This document shows positions 9,355-16,180 of a stretch of DNA of 17,882 bases, one piece after another (positions within the stretch are counted from its first letter, which is position 1; every line of letters begins with the position of its first letter). The notes below the pieces were generated by a model. The model worked only from the letters and a program-made list of their open reading frames with translations. It did not search any database and had not been told where the DNA came from. The stretch is taken from the NCBI GenBank assembly GCA_023488945.1, contig JAMDBZ010000024.1:7734-25615 (forward strand), given 5' to 3'. A program made the position numbers and the translations under genes. The DNA comes from Deltaproteobacteria bacterium. Lineage in GTDB: Bacteria; Desulfobacterota_E; Deferrimicrobia; Deferrimicrobiales; Deferrimicrobiaceae.

Positions 9355-10761
9355 ATGGTCGCACCGGCGCAAATCGAGGCCAACGGGTCGAGGCTGAAGC
9401 GGGGACGGTTCACCCCCGGGATCCGACTCAAGCTCATCGGGTTCCTCCTGCCGCTCCTCTTCCTGGCCATCGCGGGGGTGGCGGCGGCGGTCATGACGAT
9501 CACCGAGGGGACGGTCCGCCAGGACCTTCTCCAGCGGGGCGTCGCGATCTCGCGGGTCGTGGCGTTCTCCGCGGCCCATTCCCTCCTCTCGGATGACCGG
9601 CTGGCCCTCCACAGCCTCACGGCCGAAACGAAGGAAAGCTCCCGCGGCATCGAGTACGTGGCCGTGCGGGACATGAACGACAACGTCCTGGCCCACAGCC
9701 GGGTCGAGCTCCTCGGGACGCATTTCCGTCCGCCCGACCGGTCCGTCGACCTGGGCCGCTTCGGCGAGACGCAGGCGGCGGACGTCCTTCGGAACGGCCG
9801 CCCCATGATCGAGTTCACGACCCCCATCCTGTTCGCCGGAAAGCGTGTCGGCGCGATCTCCCTGGCCCTGTCCCAGGAAAGCCTTCTCCTCGCGCAGCGC
9901 CACGTCCGGCGCTCGATCCTGATCGCCGCCGTGGGTTCCCTGGGCGCCGCCTTCCTCGGCGCGCTGGCCCTCGCCTCGCTCATCACGACCCCCGTCAAGC
10001 ACCTCACCTCGGGGGTCGGCGAGCTGGCCGGCGGCAAGATGTTCCACCCGATCCCGGTCCGGTCCGGCGACGAGCTCGGGGACCTGACGCACAACTTCAA
10101 CCGGATGGCGGAGACGATCCTCGACCAGCAGGACCGGCTCCGGCGCTACGCGCGGGAGCTCGAGGAGGCGTACATCGGGCTGGTCCGGGTCATCGCGGCG
10201 TCGATCGACGCCCGCGATCCCTACACGCTCGGGCACTCCACCCGGGTCGCCCGGTTCGCGTGCGGACTGGGAAAGCGGATCGGCCTCCCGGAAGAGGAGA
10301 TCGACCACCTCGAGAAGGCGTGCCTCTTCCACGACGTCGGAAAGATCCGGACGCCGGACAACGTCCTCCTCAAGGGGCAGCCGCTGGAGGCCCGGGAAAT
10401 CGACGTCATGCGGAACCACCCGGTCGACGGCGCGGAGATCCTCGGGCTGGCCCCCTCCCTGCAGCGTTACATCCCGGCCGTGCTTTACCACCACGAGTGG
10501 TATGACGGAAAAGGTTACCCCGAGGGACGCCGCGGCGCGGAGATCCCGCTGCCCGCCCAGATCATCGCGCTCGCGGACGCGTACGACGCAATGACATCCA
10601 CGCGACCCTACCGCCAGGCCCTCATCACGGAGGAAGCGGTCGAAGAGATCCTCTCCTGCCGGGGCACCCAGTTCTCCCCGCAACTGACCGACGCCTTCGT
10701 CCGGATGGTCCGGGAGATTCCCACGATCGATACCGAGGACTTCAGAGGGCTGGCGCTTTGA
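9355..10761 (+). CDS. Membrane HD-GYP phosphodiesterase with HAMP domain
   Basis: This 468-residue inner-membrane sensor probably hydrolyses the second messenger c-di-GMP. TM1 (about 27-50) and TM2 (about 186-210) flank an extracytoplasmic sensor of about 135 residues. A HAMP linker (about 211-263) and short coiled coil lead to the HD-GYP domain (about 275-455). The metal and catalytic motifs are intact: GHS at His294, HDVGK at His326-Asp327, His355, and HHEWYDGKGYPEG containing the GYP signature (387-389). The ATG at 9355 is chosen because the hydrophobic segment follows at a normal distance and the upstream extension is non-homologous. The next gene overlaps its stop codon by four bases, so the two are translationally coupled. 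No diguanylate cyclase is present nearby. The stimulus is unknown. Confidence 0.92.
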   Translation: MVAPAQIEANGSRLKRGRFTPGIRLKLIGFLLPLLFLAIAGVAAAVMTITEGTVRQDLLQRGVAISRVVAFSAAHSLLSDDRLALHSLTAETKESSRGIEYVAVRDMNDNVLAHSRVELLGTHFRPPDRSVDLGRFGETQAADVLRNGRPMIEFTTPILFAGKRVGAISLALSQESLLLAQRHVRRSILIAAVGSLGAAFLGALALASLITTPVKHLTSGVGELAGGKMFHPIPVRSGDELGDLTHNFNRMAETILDQQDRLRRYARELEEAYIGLVRVIAASIDARDPYTLGHSTRVARFACGLGKRIGLPEEEIDHLEKACLFHDVGKIRTPDNVLLKGQPLEAREIDVMRNHPVDGAEILGLAPSLQRYIPAVLYHHEWYDGKGYPEGRRGAEIPLPAQIIALADAYDAMTSTRPYRQALITEEAVEEILSCRGTQFSPQLTDAFVRMVREIPTIDTEDFRGLAL

Positions 10762-11366
10762 GGCGCGCCTCCCGGCGGACGTTCGCCGCCGCCCTGGCGG
10801 CGGCCCTGGCGCTGGCGGCGTTCCCCTCCTGCTCCCGCCTGAAGAGCCTCCTCCCCCGCGAGGAAGCCCCGCCCCCCGCCGCCGCGCCCGCCGACCGCGT
10901 CTACGCGGAAGGGGCGGCCGCCCTGCTGAAGGGAAACCCCGAGCGGGCCCTCGAGCGGTTCGCGGAGGCGTGGAAGGAGAACCCCGGGCATGCCGGCGTC
11001 CTTCAGGATTTCGACGAGGCGCTCAACGCGCTCAAGAAGGCCGGCGACGAAGCGTACCGCGCCGGGCGATACGAGCAGGCGGGGCGGTCGTGGACGAGCG
11101 CGCTTCAGTACCTGGGGCACCCGGCCGCCAGGGCGCACCCCCTCCCGTTCACGAAGGCGGGCCTCCAGGCGAAGATCGACAGGATGACGACGGCGCTGAT
11201 GGAGAAGGCGATCGTCGACTACCGGCAGGGGAACATCGAGGGGGCGATCGCCCTGTGGAAGACGATCCTTTCGTACGACCCGTCCCACAAGGAGGCGAGC
11301 CAGTCGCTCAAGACGGCCACCACCCAGCTCGAAAACCTCAGGAAGATCCCGCCGCCGGCGAAGTAA
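10758..11366 (+). CDS. TPR-type lipoprotein
   Basis: This 202-residue protein has a lipoprotein-like N-terminus: arginine-rich start, Ala/Leu core and AFPSC with Cys25 as likely lipidation site. The lipobox is non-ideal because Phe and Pro precede the Cys. The rest is alpha-helical with tetratricopeptide-like units around residues 46-80 (AEGAAALLKGNPERALERF), 95-120 and 150-185 (YRQGNIEGAIALWKTIL, then YDPSHKEA). These suggest a protein-interaction scaffold in the periplasm. Translation starts at TTG (10758), overlapping the HD-GYP stop as TTGA, with GAGGG about eight bases upstream. Co-translation suggests it works with the HD-GYP sensor, perhaps modulating its periplasmic domain. This is inference. 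Confidence 0.82.
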   Translation: MRRASRRTFAAALAAALALAAFPSCSRLKSLLPREEAPPPAAAPADRVYAEGAAALLKGNPERALERFAEAWKENPGHAGVLQDFDEALNALKKAGDEAYRAGRYEQAGRSWTSALQYLGHPAARAHPLPFTKAGLQAKIDRMTTALMEKAIVDYRQGNIEGAIALWKTILSYDPSHKEASQSLKTATTQLENLRKIPPPAK

Positions 11367-11370
11367 CCCG

Positions 11371-11387
11371 GGCGCTCTCAACGCGCC
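11371..11387 (+). terminator. Weak hairpin after the lipoprotein gene
   Basis: GGCGC (11371-11375) pairs with GCGCC (11383-11387), four bases past the stop codon. The stem is short and no T-run follows, so terminator activity is uncertain. Confidence 0.25.
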
Positions 11388-11497
11388 GGCGTTGCCGGTC
11401 CATGCCTCGATGCCCGCATCCCGGCGGCCCGGTTGGCGAACGGCGCCCCCGATGTTCGAAATCCCGCGCCGCAGAGTGTCGGGGTGAGCCGCCGAAC

Positions 11498-11620
11498 TTA
11501 CGGATGCCCCGGGACCACGAGGACCGGGATCGTGGACCGATGGACCACGTGGTTCGCCACTCGCCCCGGAAACGCTTCCCCCATGGACCCCCGTCCCTGG
11601 CCGCCGGCTCCCCCATCGCC
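11498..11620 (-). pseudogene. Universal stress protein, C-terminal remnant
   Basis: A minus-strand frame ending at TAA (11498-11500) reads GRVANHVVHRSTIPVLVV, followed by PGHP and the stop. This matches the end of UspA-family proteins, whose nucleotide-binding C-terminus has a GS...VVRH...PVLVV pattern. About 40 residues are recognisable. Upstream in the same frame the sequence becomes Gly-rich and unrelated, so roughly 100 N-terminal residues are missing. I rate it a dead fragment. Confidence 0.55.
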
Positions 11621-11704
11621 TGACACACCATAGCCGGAGTCAGATCGCTTCGAAAATGCAGACAAGCACGTAGTGGATCCCGGCGGCGATGAAGATGGGA
11701 ATTG

Positions 11705-11857
11705 TTACTCCGGGAACCGCGGTGCGTGGCGGTGCTTCCGGCTCTCGCTCAGGTAGAAGAGGATCGGCACGGTCATCCGCGACAGGAGCAGCGAGGCCAC
11801 CTCCCCCGCCATGAGCGAAATCACCAGCCCCTGGAAGATGGGATCGAAGCCGATCAT
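11705..11857 (-). pseudogene. RND efflux transporter, C-terminal remnant
   Basis: A minus-strand frame ending at TAA (11705-11707) contains [20 protein letters not shown] and then a TVPILFYL segment. This is the last transmembrane region of RND permeases (AcrB/CusA type, consensus DPIFQGLAISLxxG...VIPLLYY). Only about 50 of roughly 1,000 residues remain. Upstream the frame loses similarity abruptly near 11860-11900, close to where base composition changes. The natural stop codon is preserved, so the gene was truncated at its 5' side, probably by a rearrangement. Confidence 0.6.
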
Positions 11858-11913
11858 CGACGTCGCTGTTCGGCCACGCCGGGACCACTGCGGACGACGA
11901 CCTCGTTTTTGAC

Positions 11914-11941
11914 TTGACGCCGGATGGCGATGGCCTAAACT
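11914..11941 (+). promoter_or_regulatory. Candidate promoter of the molybdoenzyme operon
   Basis: TTGACG (11914-11919) and TAAACT (11936-11941) are separated by 16 bases. The predicted start near 11948 would leave a leader of about 275 bases before the cytochrome gene, with no open reading frame I would defend. Confidence 0.35.
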
Positions 11942-12184
11942 TGCTGTAAAAGAGGTTGGGGTTGACCCGATACCAAAGTAGGGTGGCTTCATGACCGCAA
12001 CCAGCAATCCCTTTTCCCGGCCGCTCTCCATTGATTGATGACCCGTTCTGCAACCGCCGGAAGGCATTGTCGGATCTCTCCTCATATGCCCGAGCCCGTG
12101 CGAACATCGTAGTCTGCTCACCGCCCGTTTTGGAAAAACATCTCTTCTCAGGCGGGGACAAAGACGGCTTAATGAAATCATTCC

Positions 12185-12200
12185 GGCCGGTGCTCCGGCC
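12185..12200 (+). promoter_or_regulatory. Leader hairpin before the cytochrome gene
   Basis: GGCCGG (12185-12190) and CCGGCC (12195-12200) form a perfect 6-bp stem with a TGCT loop. It ends about 13 bases before the GGAGG ribosome binding site. It could stabilise the mRNA 5' region or modulate translation. No T-run follows. Confidence 0.35.
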
Positions 12201-12222
12201 TGACGAGAAGAAAGGAGGAATC

Positions 12223-12609
12223 ATGAGTAGCGGATGGCGGTCGATATCGACGGCGTTGGTGCTGCTGGCGGCAGCTTTCCTGCCGTTTGCCGGCGGCAAG
12301 GCGACTTATGCGGCAAGCCAAAACCTTGTCGAATTGCACAGGAACGCCGGGAAGCTTTCCAACAAGGAATGCCTCTCCTGCCATGCGGACATCACAAAGG
12401 CGGTCACCCTGAACAAGAAGTTCAAGACCTTCCACAGGCTCCACCTGGAGTCGAAACTCGATACCCCGAAGAAATGTTCGGATTGCCACCAGTCCGTCGA
12501 TCTGCGGGAAGGGTCCGCGGCCGCGTTGCGGAAGCAGGTGGACCCCGGCATTTGCGCGGATTGCCACAGCGGCGGCGTAAAAGGCGCCAAAGTCTTATTC
12601 GCGAAATAA
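12223..12609 (+). CDS. Exported triheme c-type cytochrome
   Basis: This 128-residue periplasmic electron carrier has a signal peptide at about residues 1-30 (hydrophobic core, cleavage near TYA). Three covalent heme sites CxxCH follow: CLSCH (50-54), CSDCH (85-89) and CADCH (111-115). Exactly three other histidines remain (His39, His71, His74), enough to give every heme a second His ligand, as in low-potential class III/c7-like cytochromes. AAAGGAGG precedes the ATG with ideal spacing. The molybdopterin oxidoreductase gene starts 11 bases downstream, so the cytochrome most likely passes electrons to or from that enzyme. No membrane anchor is seen, so it would have to interact with another quinol-linked protein encoded elsewhere. 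Confidence 0.88.
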   Translation: MSSGWRSISTALVLLAAAFLPFAGGKATYAASQNLVELHRNAGKLSNKECLSCHADITKAVTLNKKFKTFHRLHLESKLDTPKKCSDCHQSVDLREGSAAALRKQVDPGICADCHSGGVKGAKVLFAK

Positions 12610-12620
12610 GGGAGGGTCCG

Positions 12621-14951
12621 ATGGCGGAAAGAAGAACGATCCCGAAAGAGGAACAGGATCTTTTCGAACAGGCCACCGGGAAGAAGTTCTCCCGGAGGGA
12701 TTTTCTCAAGTGGACCTCCGGGCTTGCCGGGGCGGCGATCGCCAGCGGGCTGATCTGGGACGGAAAGCTGGGGCTTTTCCGGGAGGCCCGCGCGCAGGAG
12801 AAGATGGCCGGAAAGGGGAGGTGGATTTACACGACTTGCCAGATGTGCGGCGGGACGTCGGGGATCAAGGTTCACGTCGTCGACGGCAAGGTCGTCAAGA
12901 TCGAGCCGAACGAATACAACCCGATCGGCGTCGCCAATATCTCCACGGATTACGCAGCCCAAAAAGCTCTCGGTGGGAGGATGTGCGCGAAGGGGAATTC
13001 CGGCGTCAGGGCGCTCTATGATCCCGACCGTTTGAAAACGCCGATGAAAAGAATCGGCCCGAGAGACTCCGACCGGTGGAAAGCGATCTCCTGGAAAGAG
13101 GCGCTTGACGAGGTTTCCGGGAAGCTTCTGGAGATCCGTGAAAAGCATGGTCCCGAGAGCCTTTTCTGGTGCACCGAGGATTCCTCGTTCACCGACATGC
13201 AGTCGGACTTCAACCTCCTCTACGGCTCACCCAACTTTTCCATGCACTCCAACACTTGCGACGTGGCGCGCAAGGCGTCGTTCAAACTGGTGATGGGTGA
13301 CGACCGCCCTCTTGCCGACTTCGCCAACACCAAATATGCGCTGGTCTTCGGCTGGAACCTCCTCGCGGCCACGAAATGGGCCCTTCTCCCCGGCGTCTGG
13401 AACCTGGGCCGTGCGCGGGGCGCCAAGATGGTCTACGTCGATCCCTTCTATAACCAGACCGCCGCCAAGGCGGACGAATGGATCCCCATCCGGCCCGGAA
13501 CCGACGGGGCGTTCGCTCTTGCGCTTGGCCACGAGATCGTGAAGAACCGATGGCAGGACGAGGAGTTCATCCGGGATTACACGGTCGGATTCGATAAATA
13601 CGTGGACTTCGTGAAGGACAAGACCCCGGAATGGGCCGAGAAGATCACTTCCGTCCCGGCGGAGACCATCCGGAGGGTCGCCAAGGAGCTTGCCACGACG
13701 AAACCGGCCGTTGTGGATGTGTGGAGCGGTCCCGGGCATCACACAAACGCCACGGACGGGGGGAGGGCGATCGCCATGCTTCCGGCCCTCCTGGGGCAGT
13801 ACGACAAACCCGGCACGATGATCAGTCGTCAGGCCATGGGCGGAAAACGTCGGGCGTTCAATGTCGACAAGCCGAAAGCCCCGAGGATCGACGGCCTTGG
13901 AACGAAGTATCCCTTCGCCCACGTGTCGGGGATCTACACGGAGACGAGAGATTCGATGCTCTCCGGGCAGCCTTACCGGCTCCGGGCCGGGGTGTTCATG
14001 TTCCAGAATTTCGTGATGTCCGTCCCCAACACGCAGAAGAACATCGAGGCCCTCAAGAAGCTTGACTACATCGTCGTTCTCGACACGATGATGAGCGAAA
14101 CGGCACGGTTGGCCGACATCGTCATCCCGGGGAGCCACTACCTGGAGCGATGGGAGGTGAACGTGAACTGGGTCACCTTCCCGGCTACCGCAATCAGGCA
14201 ACCTGCCGTCAAATCGGTGATCAACGGGATGACCGAGCAGGAGTTCATTCTCGCTCTTGCCAGGAAGATGGGTCTCAAGGACAAGGATGGGAAGTCCCTT
14301 CCGGACACCTATCCCGAGTACATCAGCGACCAGTTGAAAAACGGTCCCATCGGGAAAACCCTGGACGAGATGCTTGCCCTTCCCGGCGGCGTGTTCATCG
14401 GCGGGGGAACCCAATACGAAAAATACAGGAAAAACGGCTTCGGGACACCGTCAAAGAAGATCGAGTTCTTCTCGGAACAGATGGAGAAGAAAGGGCTCAA
14501 TCCCTTGCCGGATTACGTGGAGCCGGTCTACAAACCGACATCCGGCTTCCCCCTCTACCTCGTGAATTACAAGCAGGCCGAGCATACGCATTCGAGGACA
14601 TTCAACAACGACTGGCTCATGGAGATGAAGCCGGACAACCCCCTTCTCATCAATGCGGCGACCGCGGCCCGGCTCGGTGTCAAGGACGGCGATCCCGTCT
14701 GGCTGGAATCCCCTTACGCGAAGGCGAAAGCCACGGTCCGGGTGACGGAACGGATTCATCCGGAAGTCGTCGCGCTGCAACATGGCTATGGCCACTGGGG
14801 ATTCGGGAAGGTTGCAAGGGGGGCACTGAACAAGATCAACACGTGGTGCCCCGCCGGAACGGCGGACGGCATGTTCCTCGCGGGCGTGTCCGAAAAGGCA
14901 TCGGGGATGGCCGTTCACAAGGAAATCGGCGTCCGCGTCACCAAGGCCTAG
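12621..14951 (+). CDS. Tat-exported molybdopterin oxidoreductase, catalytic subunit
   Basis: This 776-residue protein belongs to the DMSO reductase superfamily (molybdenum or tungsten bis-MGD) and is closest in style to the Psr/Phs/Ttr/Arr branch. A Tat motif SRRDFLK (24-30), after an unusually long polar N-terminus, and a hydrophobic stretch direct it to the periplasm folded. The iron-sulfur region has Cys73, Cys76 and Cys122, but the expected third cysteine is Ser80 (CQMCGGTSG). Cys213 in HSNTCDVARKA is the likely molybdenum ligand. WSGPGHHTNATDGG, near residue 370, and the C-terminal molydopterin dinucleotide-binding domain (from about 640) are in place. The ribosome binding site is GGGAGGG. 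It is flanked by cytochrome and ferredoxin-like subunit genes. The substrate is unknown; sulfur, arsenic or selenium oxyanions are possibilities. Confidence 0.9.
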   Translation: MAERRTIPKEEQDLFEQATGKKFSRRDFLKWTSGLAGAAIASGLIWDGKLGLFREARAQEKMAGKGRWIYTTCQMCGGTSGIKVHVVDGKVVKIEPNEYNPIGVANISTDYAAQKALGGRMCAKGNSGVRALYDPDRLKTPMKRIGPRDSDRWKAISWKEALDEVSGKLLEIREKHGPESLFWCTEDSSFTDMQSDFNLLYGSPNFSMHSNTCDVARKASFKLVMGDDRPLADFANTKYALVFGWNLLAATKWALLPGVWNLGRARGAKMVYVDPFYNQTAAKADEWIPIRPGTDGAFALALGHEIVKNRWQDEEFIRDYTVGFDKYVDFVKDKTPEWAEKITSVPAETIRRVAKELATTKPAVVDVWSGPGHHTNATDGGRAIAMLPALLGQYDKPGTMISRQAMGGKRRAFNVDKPKAPRIDGLGTKYPFAHVSGIYTETRDSMLSGQPYRLRAGVFMFQNFVMSVPNTQKNIEALKKLDYIVVLDTMMSETARLADIVIPGSHYLERWEVNVNWVTFPATAIRQPAVKSVINGMTEQEFILALARKMGLKDKDGKSLPDTYPEYISDQLKNGPIGKTLDEMLALPGGVFIGGGTQYEKYRKNGFGTPSKKIEFFSEQMEKKGLNPLPDYVEPVYKPTSGFPLYLVNYKQAEHTHSRTFNNDWLMEMKPDNPLLINAATAARLGVKDGDPVWLESPYAKAKATVRVTERIHPEVVALQHGYGHWGFGKVARGALNKINTWCPAGTADGMFLAGVSEKASGMAVHKEIGVRVTKA

Positions 14952-14963
14952 GGAGGGGCGTCC

Positions 14964-15539
14964 ATGTCGAAGAATCCGAACCAGATCGGTTGGTACTATA
15001 ACGAAAACAACTGCATTGCCTGCCGGGCCTGCGAGGCGGGGTGCAAACAGGAATTCGATCTCCCCGCGGGGGTCAGGCGTCGACGGGTGATCATCCGGGA
15101 GTCCGGGAAGTATCCGAACCCGAAGGTCCGATACATCTCCTCGGCGTGTAACCATTGCGAGGAGCCTGCTTGCATGAAGGCATGTCCGGTGGGGGCGTAT
15201 ACGAAGGAAAAGGAGTTCGGCGTCGTCCTGATCGACCAGGGGAAGTGCATCGGCTGCAGACGGTGCGAGGCCGCGTGCCCGTACGGCGCCCCCACGTTCG
15301 ACGAGAAAAAGAAGAAGATGGACAAATGCACCCTTTGCCACCACAGGCTCAAGGCGGGGTTGCCGCCCGCATGTGTCAGGACCTGCATGGGTTATGCGCT
15401 CTGGCATGGAAAGCTGACCGACATCACGGCGCAAACGACCCCGGAGGAAATCTACAGGAGACCTTTGGTCGAAGCCCTTCCCGGTTTTGCCGATCCGAAG
15501 CTGACGAGACCGTCGGCAAGATTCTCGGAGAACAAATGA
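14964..15539 (+). CDS. Four-cluster [4Fe-4S] electron-transfer subunit (DmsB/PhsB-like)
   Basis: This 191-residue protein is the usual partner of DMSO reductase-family catalytic subunits. It has sixteen cysteines in four groups: 17/20/23/27, 62/65/70/74, 95/98/101/105 and 122/125/137/141. This is the full complement for four [4Fe-4S] clusters in the DmsB/NrfC arrangement. It has no signal peptide, so it is probably exported by the Tat system as a complex with the catalytic subunit. A strong GGGAGGGG ribosome binding site precedes the ATG, 12 bases after the upstream stop. In most relatives the next gene encodes a NrfD- or DmsC-like membrane anchor. Here that gene is absent and a chaperone gene follows. 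Confidence 0.92.
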   Translation: MSKNPNQIGWYYNENNCIACRACEAGCKQEFDLPAGVRRRRVIIRESGKYPNPKVRYISSACNHCEEPACMKACPVGAYTKEKEFGVVLIDQGKCIGCRRCEAACPYGAPTFDEKKKKMDKCTLCHHRLKAGLPPACVRTCMGYALWHGKLTDITAQTTPEEIYRRPLVEALPGFADPKLTRPSARFSENK

Positions 15540-15547
15540 GGAAAGCG

Positions 15548-15574
15548 CCGGGGGCGGGGATCACCCGCCCCCGG
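15548..15574 (+). promoter_or_regulatory. Perfect 11-bp GC hairpin inside the operon
   Basis: CCGGGGGCGGG (15548-15558) and CCCGCCCCCGG (15564-15574) pair perfectly around a GATCA loop. It begins nine bases after the iron-sulfur subunit stop and ends just before the chaperone start. Without a T-run it is not a classical terminator. It may protect the 3' end of the structural-gene mRNA or lower expression of the downstream genes. Confidence 0.7.
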
Positions 15575-15588
15575 ACCGCGTGTTCCGG

Positions 15589-16167
15589 ATGACGACGAGC
15601 GGAGAACTCTCCCGTTCCTTCGGCGTGTTGGGCAGCATGTACCTTTGCAAGCCCACGAAGGAGGCCGTTGCGGACTGGCGGCCCCTCCTTCGGGAAGTCG
15701 CTTCCCCCTTCCTCAAGGAGCTGCGTGAAACCCTGGGCCGCATCCATCCGGATTCGGAGCGGGAGATGGAGGACCTTCTCTGGGACTACACGAAGCTCTT
15801 CCTCGGCCCCTACAGGCTGCCGTGCCCCCCCTGGGAATCGGTGTACACCTCTCCGAAGAGGCTGTTGATGCAGGAAGCCTACGATGCCGTATCGGACTTC
15901 TATCGACAGGCCGGCCTCTCGATCGGGGATCCCAACGTGCTGCAAGACCATGTCGGGGCGGAACTTTCCTTCCTGGCGGTCCTTTACGGGAAGATGGAGA
16001 CGGAGCCTTCGAACGCGCCCCATCACAAGGAGCTTGCGGAACGGTTCCTCGCGGAACATCCGCGGAGATGGATCCCCGCCTTTTCCGTGGACATGGAGAA
16101 GGCGGCGGATACGGAATTCTACAAGGTCCTGGCCAGGGCGACCCGGGATCTGATCGCGGCGCGATGA
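15589..16167 (+). CDS. TorD-family molybdoenzyme chaperone
   Basis: This all-helical cytosolic chaperone of about 192 residues binds the Tat signal and apo-form of a molybdoenzyme until cofactor insertion. Family landmarks are the acidic helix plus YTKLFLGPY segment, LPCPPWESVYTS (ExxY-type loop), and the DHVGAELSFLAVLY helix corresponding to the conserved D-H-xx-x-E-L-x-F motif. The length is typical. The start is ambiguous: ATG at 15589 or an in-frame GTG at 15580, and neither has a good ribosome binding site because a strong hairpin lies immediately upstream. Its client is presumably the catalytic subunit encoded 600 bases upstream. The gene ends 13 bases before the transporter gene. Confidence 0.87.
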   Translation: MTTSGELSRSFGVLGSMYLCKPTKEAVADWRPLLREVASPFLKELRETLGRIHPDSEREMEDLLWDYTKLFLGPYRLPCPPWESVYTSPKRLLMQEAYDAVSDFYRQAGLSIGDPNVLQDHVGAELSFLAVLYGKMETEPSNAPHHKELAERFLAEHPRRWIPAFSVDMEKAADTEFYKVLARATRDLIAAR

Positions 16168-16180
16168 AAGGGATCGCGTG

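Larger units (their letters stand above)
11367..12222. other. Gene-free region with decayed genes and a base-composition change
   Basis: This stretch of about 850 bases has no intact gene. Its left half holds minus-strand remnants of a universal stress protein (11498-11620) and an RND efflux pump (11705-11857). Between them a different minus-strand frame (about 11640-11720) ends in a hydrophobic segment IPIFIAAGIHYVLVCIFEAI, possibly the end of another lost membrane gene. From about 11900 the sequence becomes visibly less GC-rich and includes the candidate promoter of the molybdoenzyme operon and a long untranslated leader. No transposase or attachment site was recognised. Confidence 0.6.

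Noticed and set aside
11338..11631. Minus-strand frame of 97 codons and a plus-strand frame of 66 codons in the same stretch
   Set aside because: Both are Arg/Gly/Pro-rich with no motif. The only recognisable homology here is the universal stress protein tail in a different frame.
11932..11945. TGGCCTAAACTTGCT before the molybdoenzyme operon as a sigma-54 promoter
   Set aside because: The GG and GC elements are nine bases apart instead of the strict ten. TGGAACGGAATTGCC at 9304-9318 fails for the same reason.
11640..12299. Minus-strand frame of 219 codons spanning the low-GC leader
   Set aside because: It mixes unrelated low-complexity segments and runs across the RND remnant in the wrong frame. 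Only its hydrophobic end (about 11640-11720) might be a real relic.
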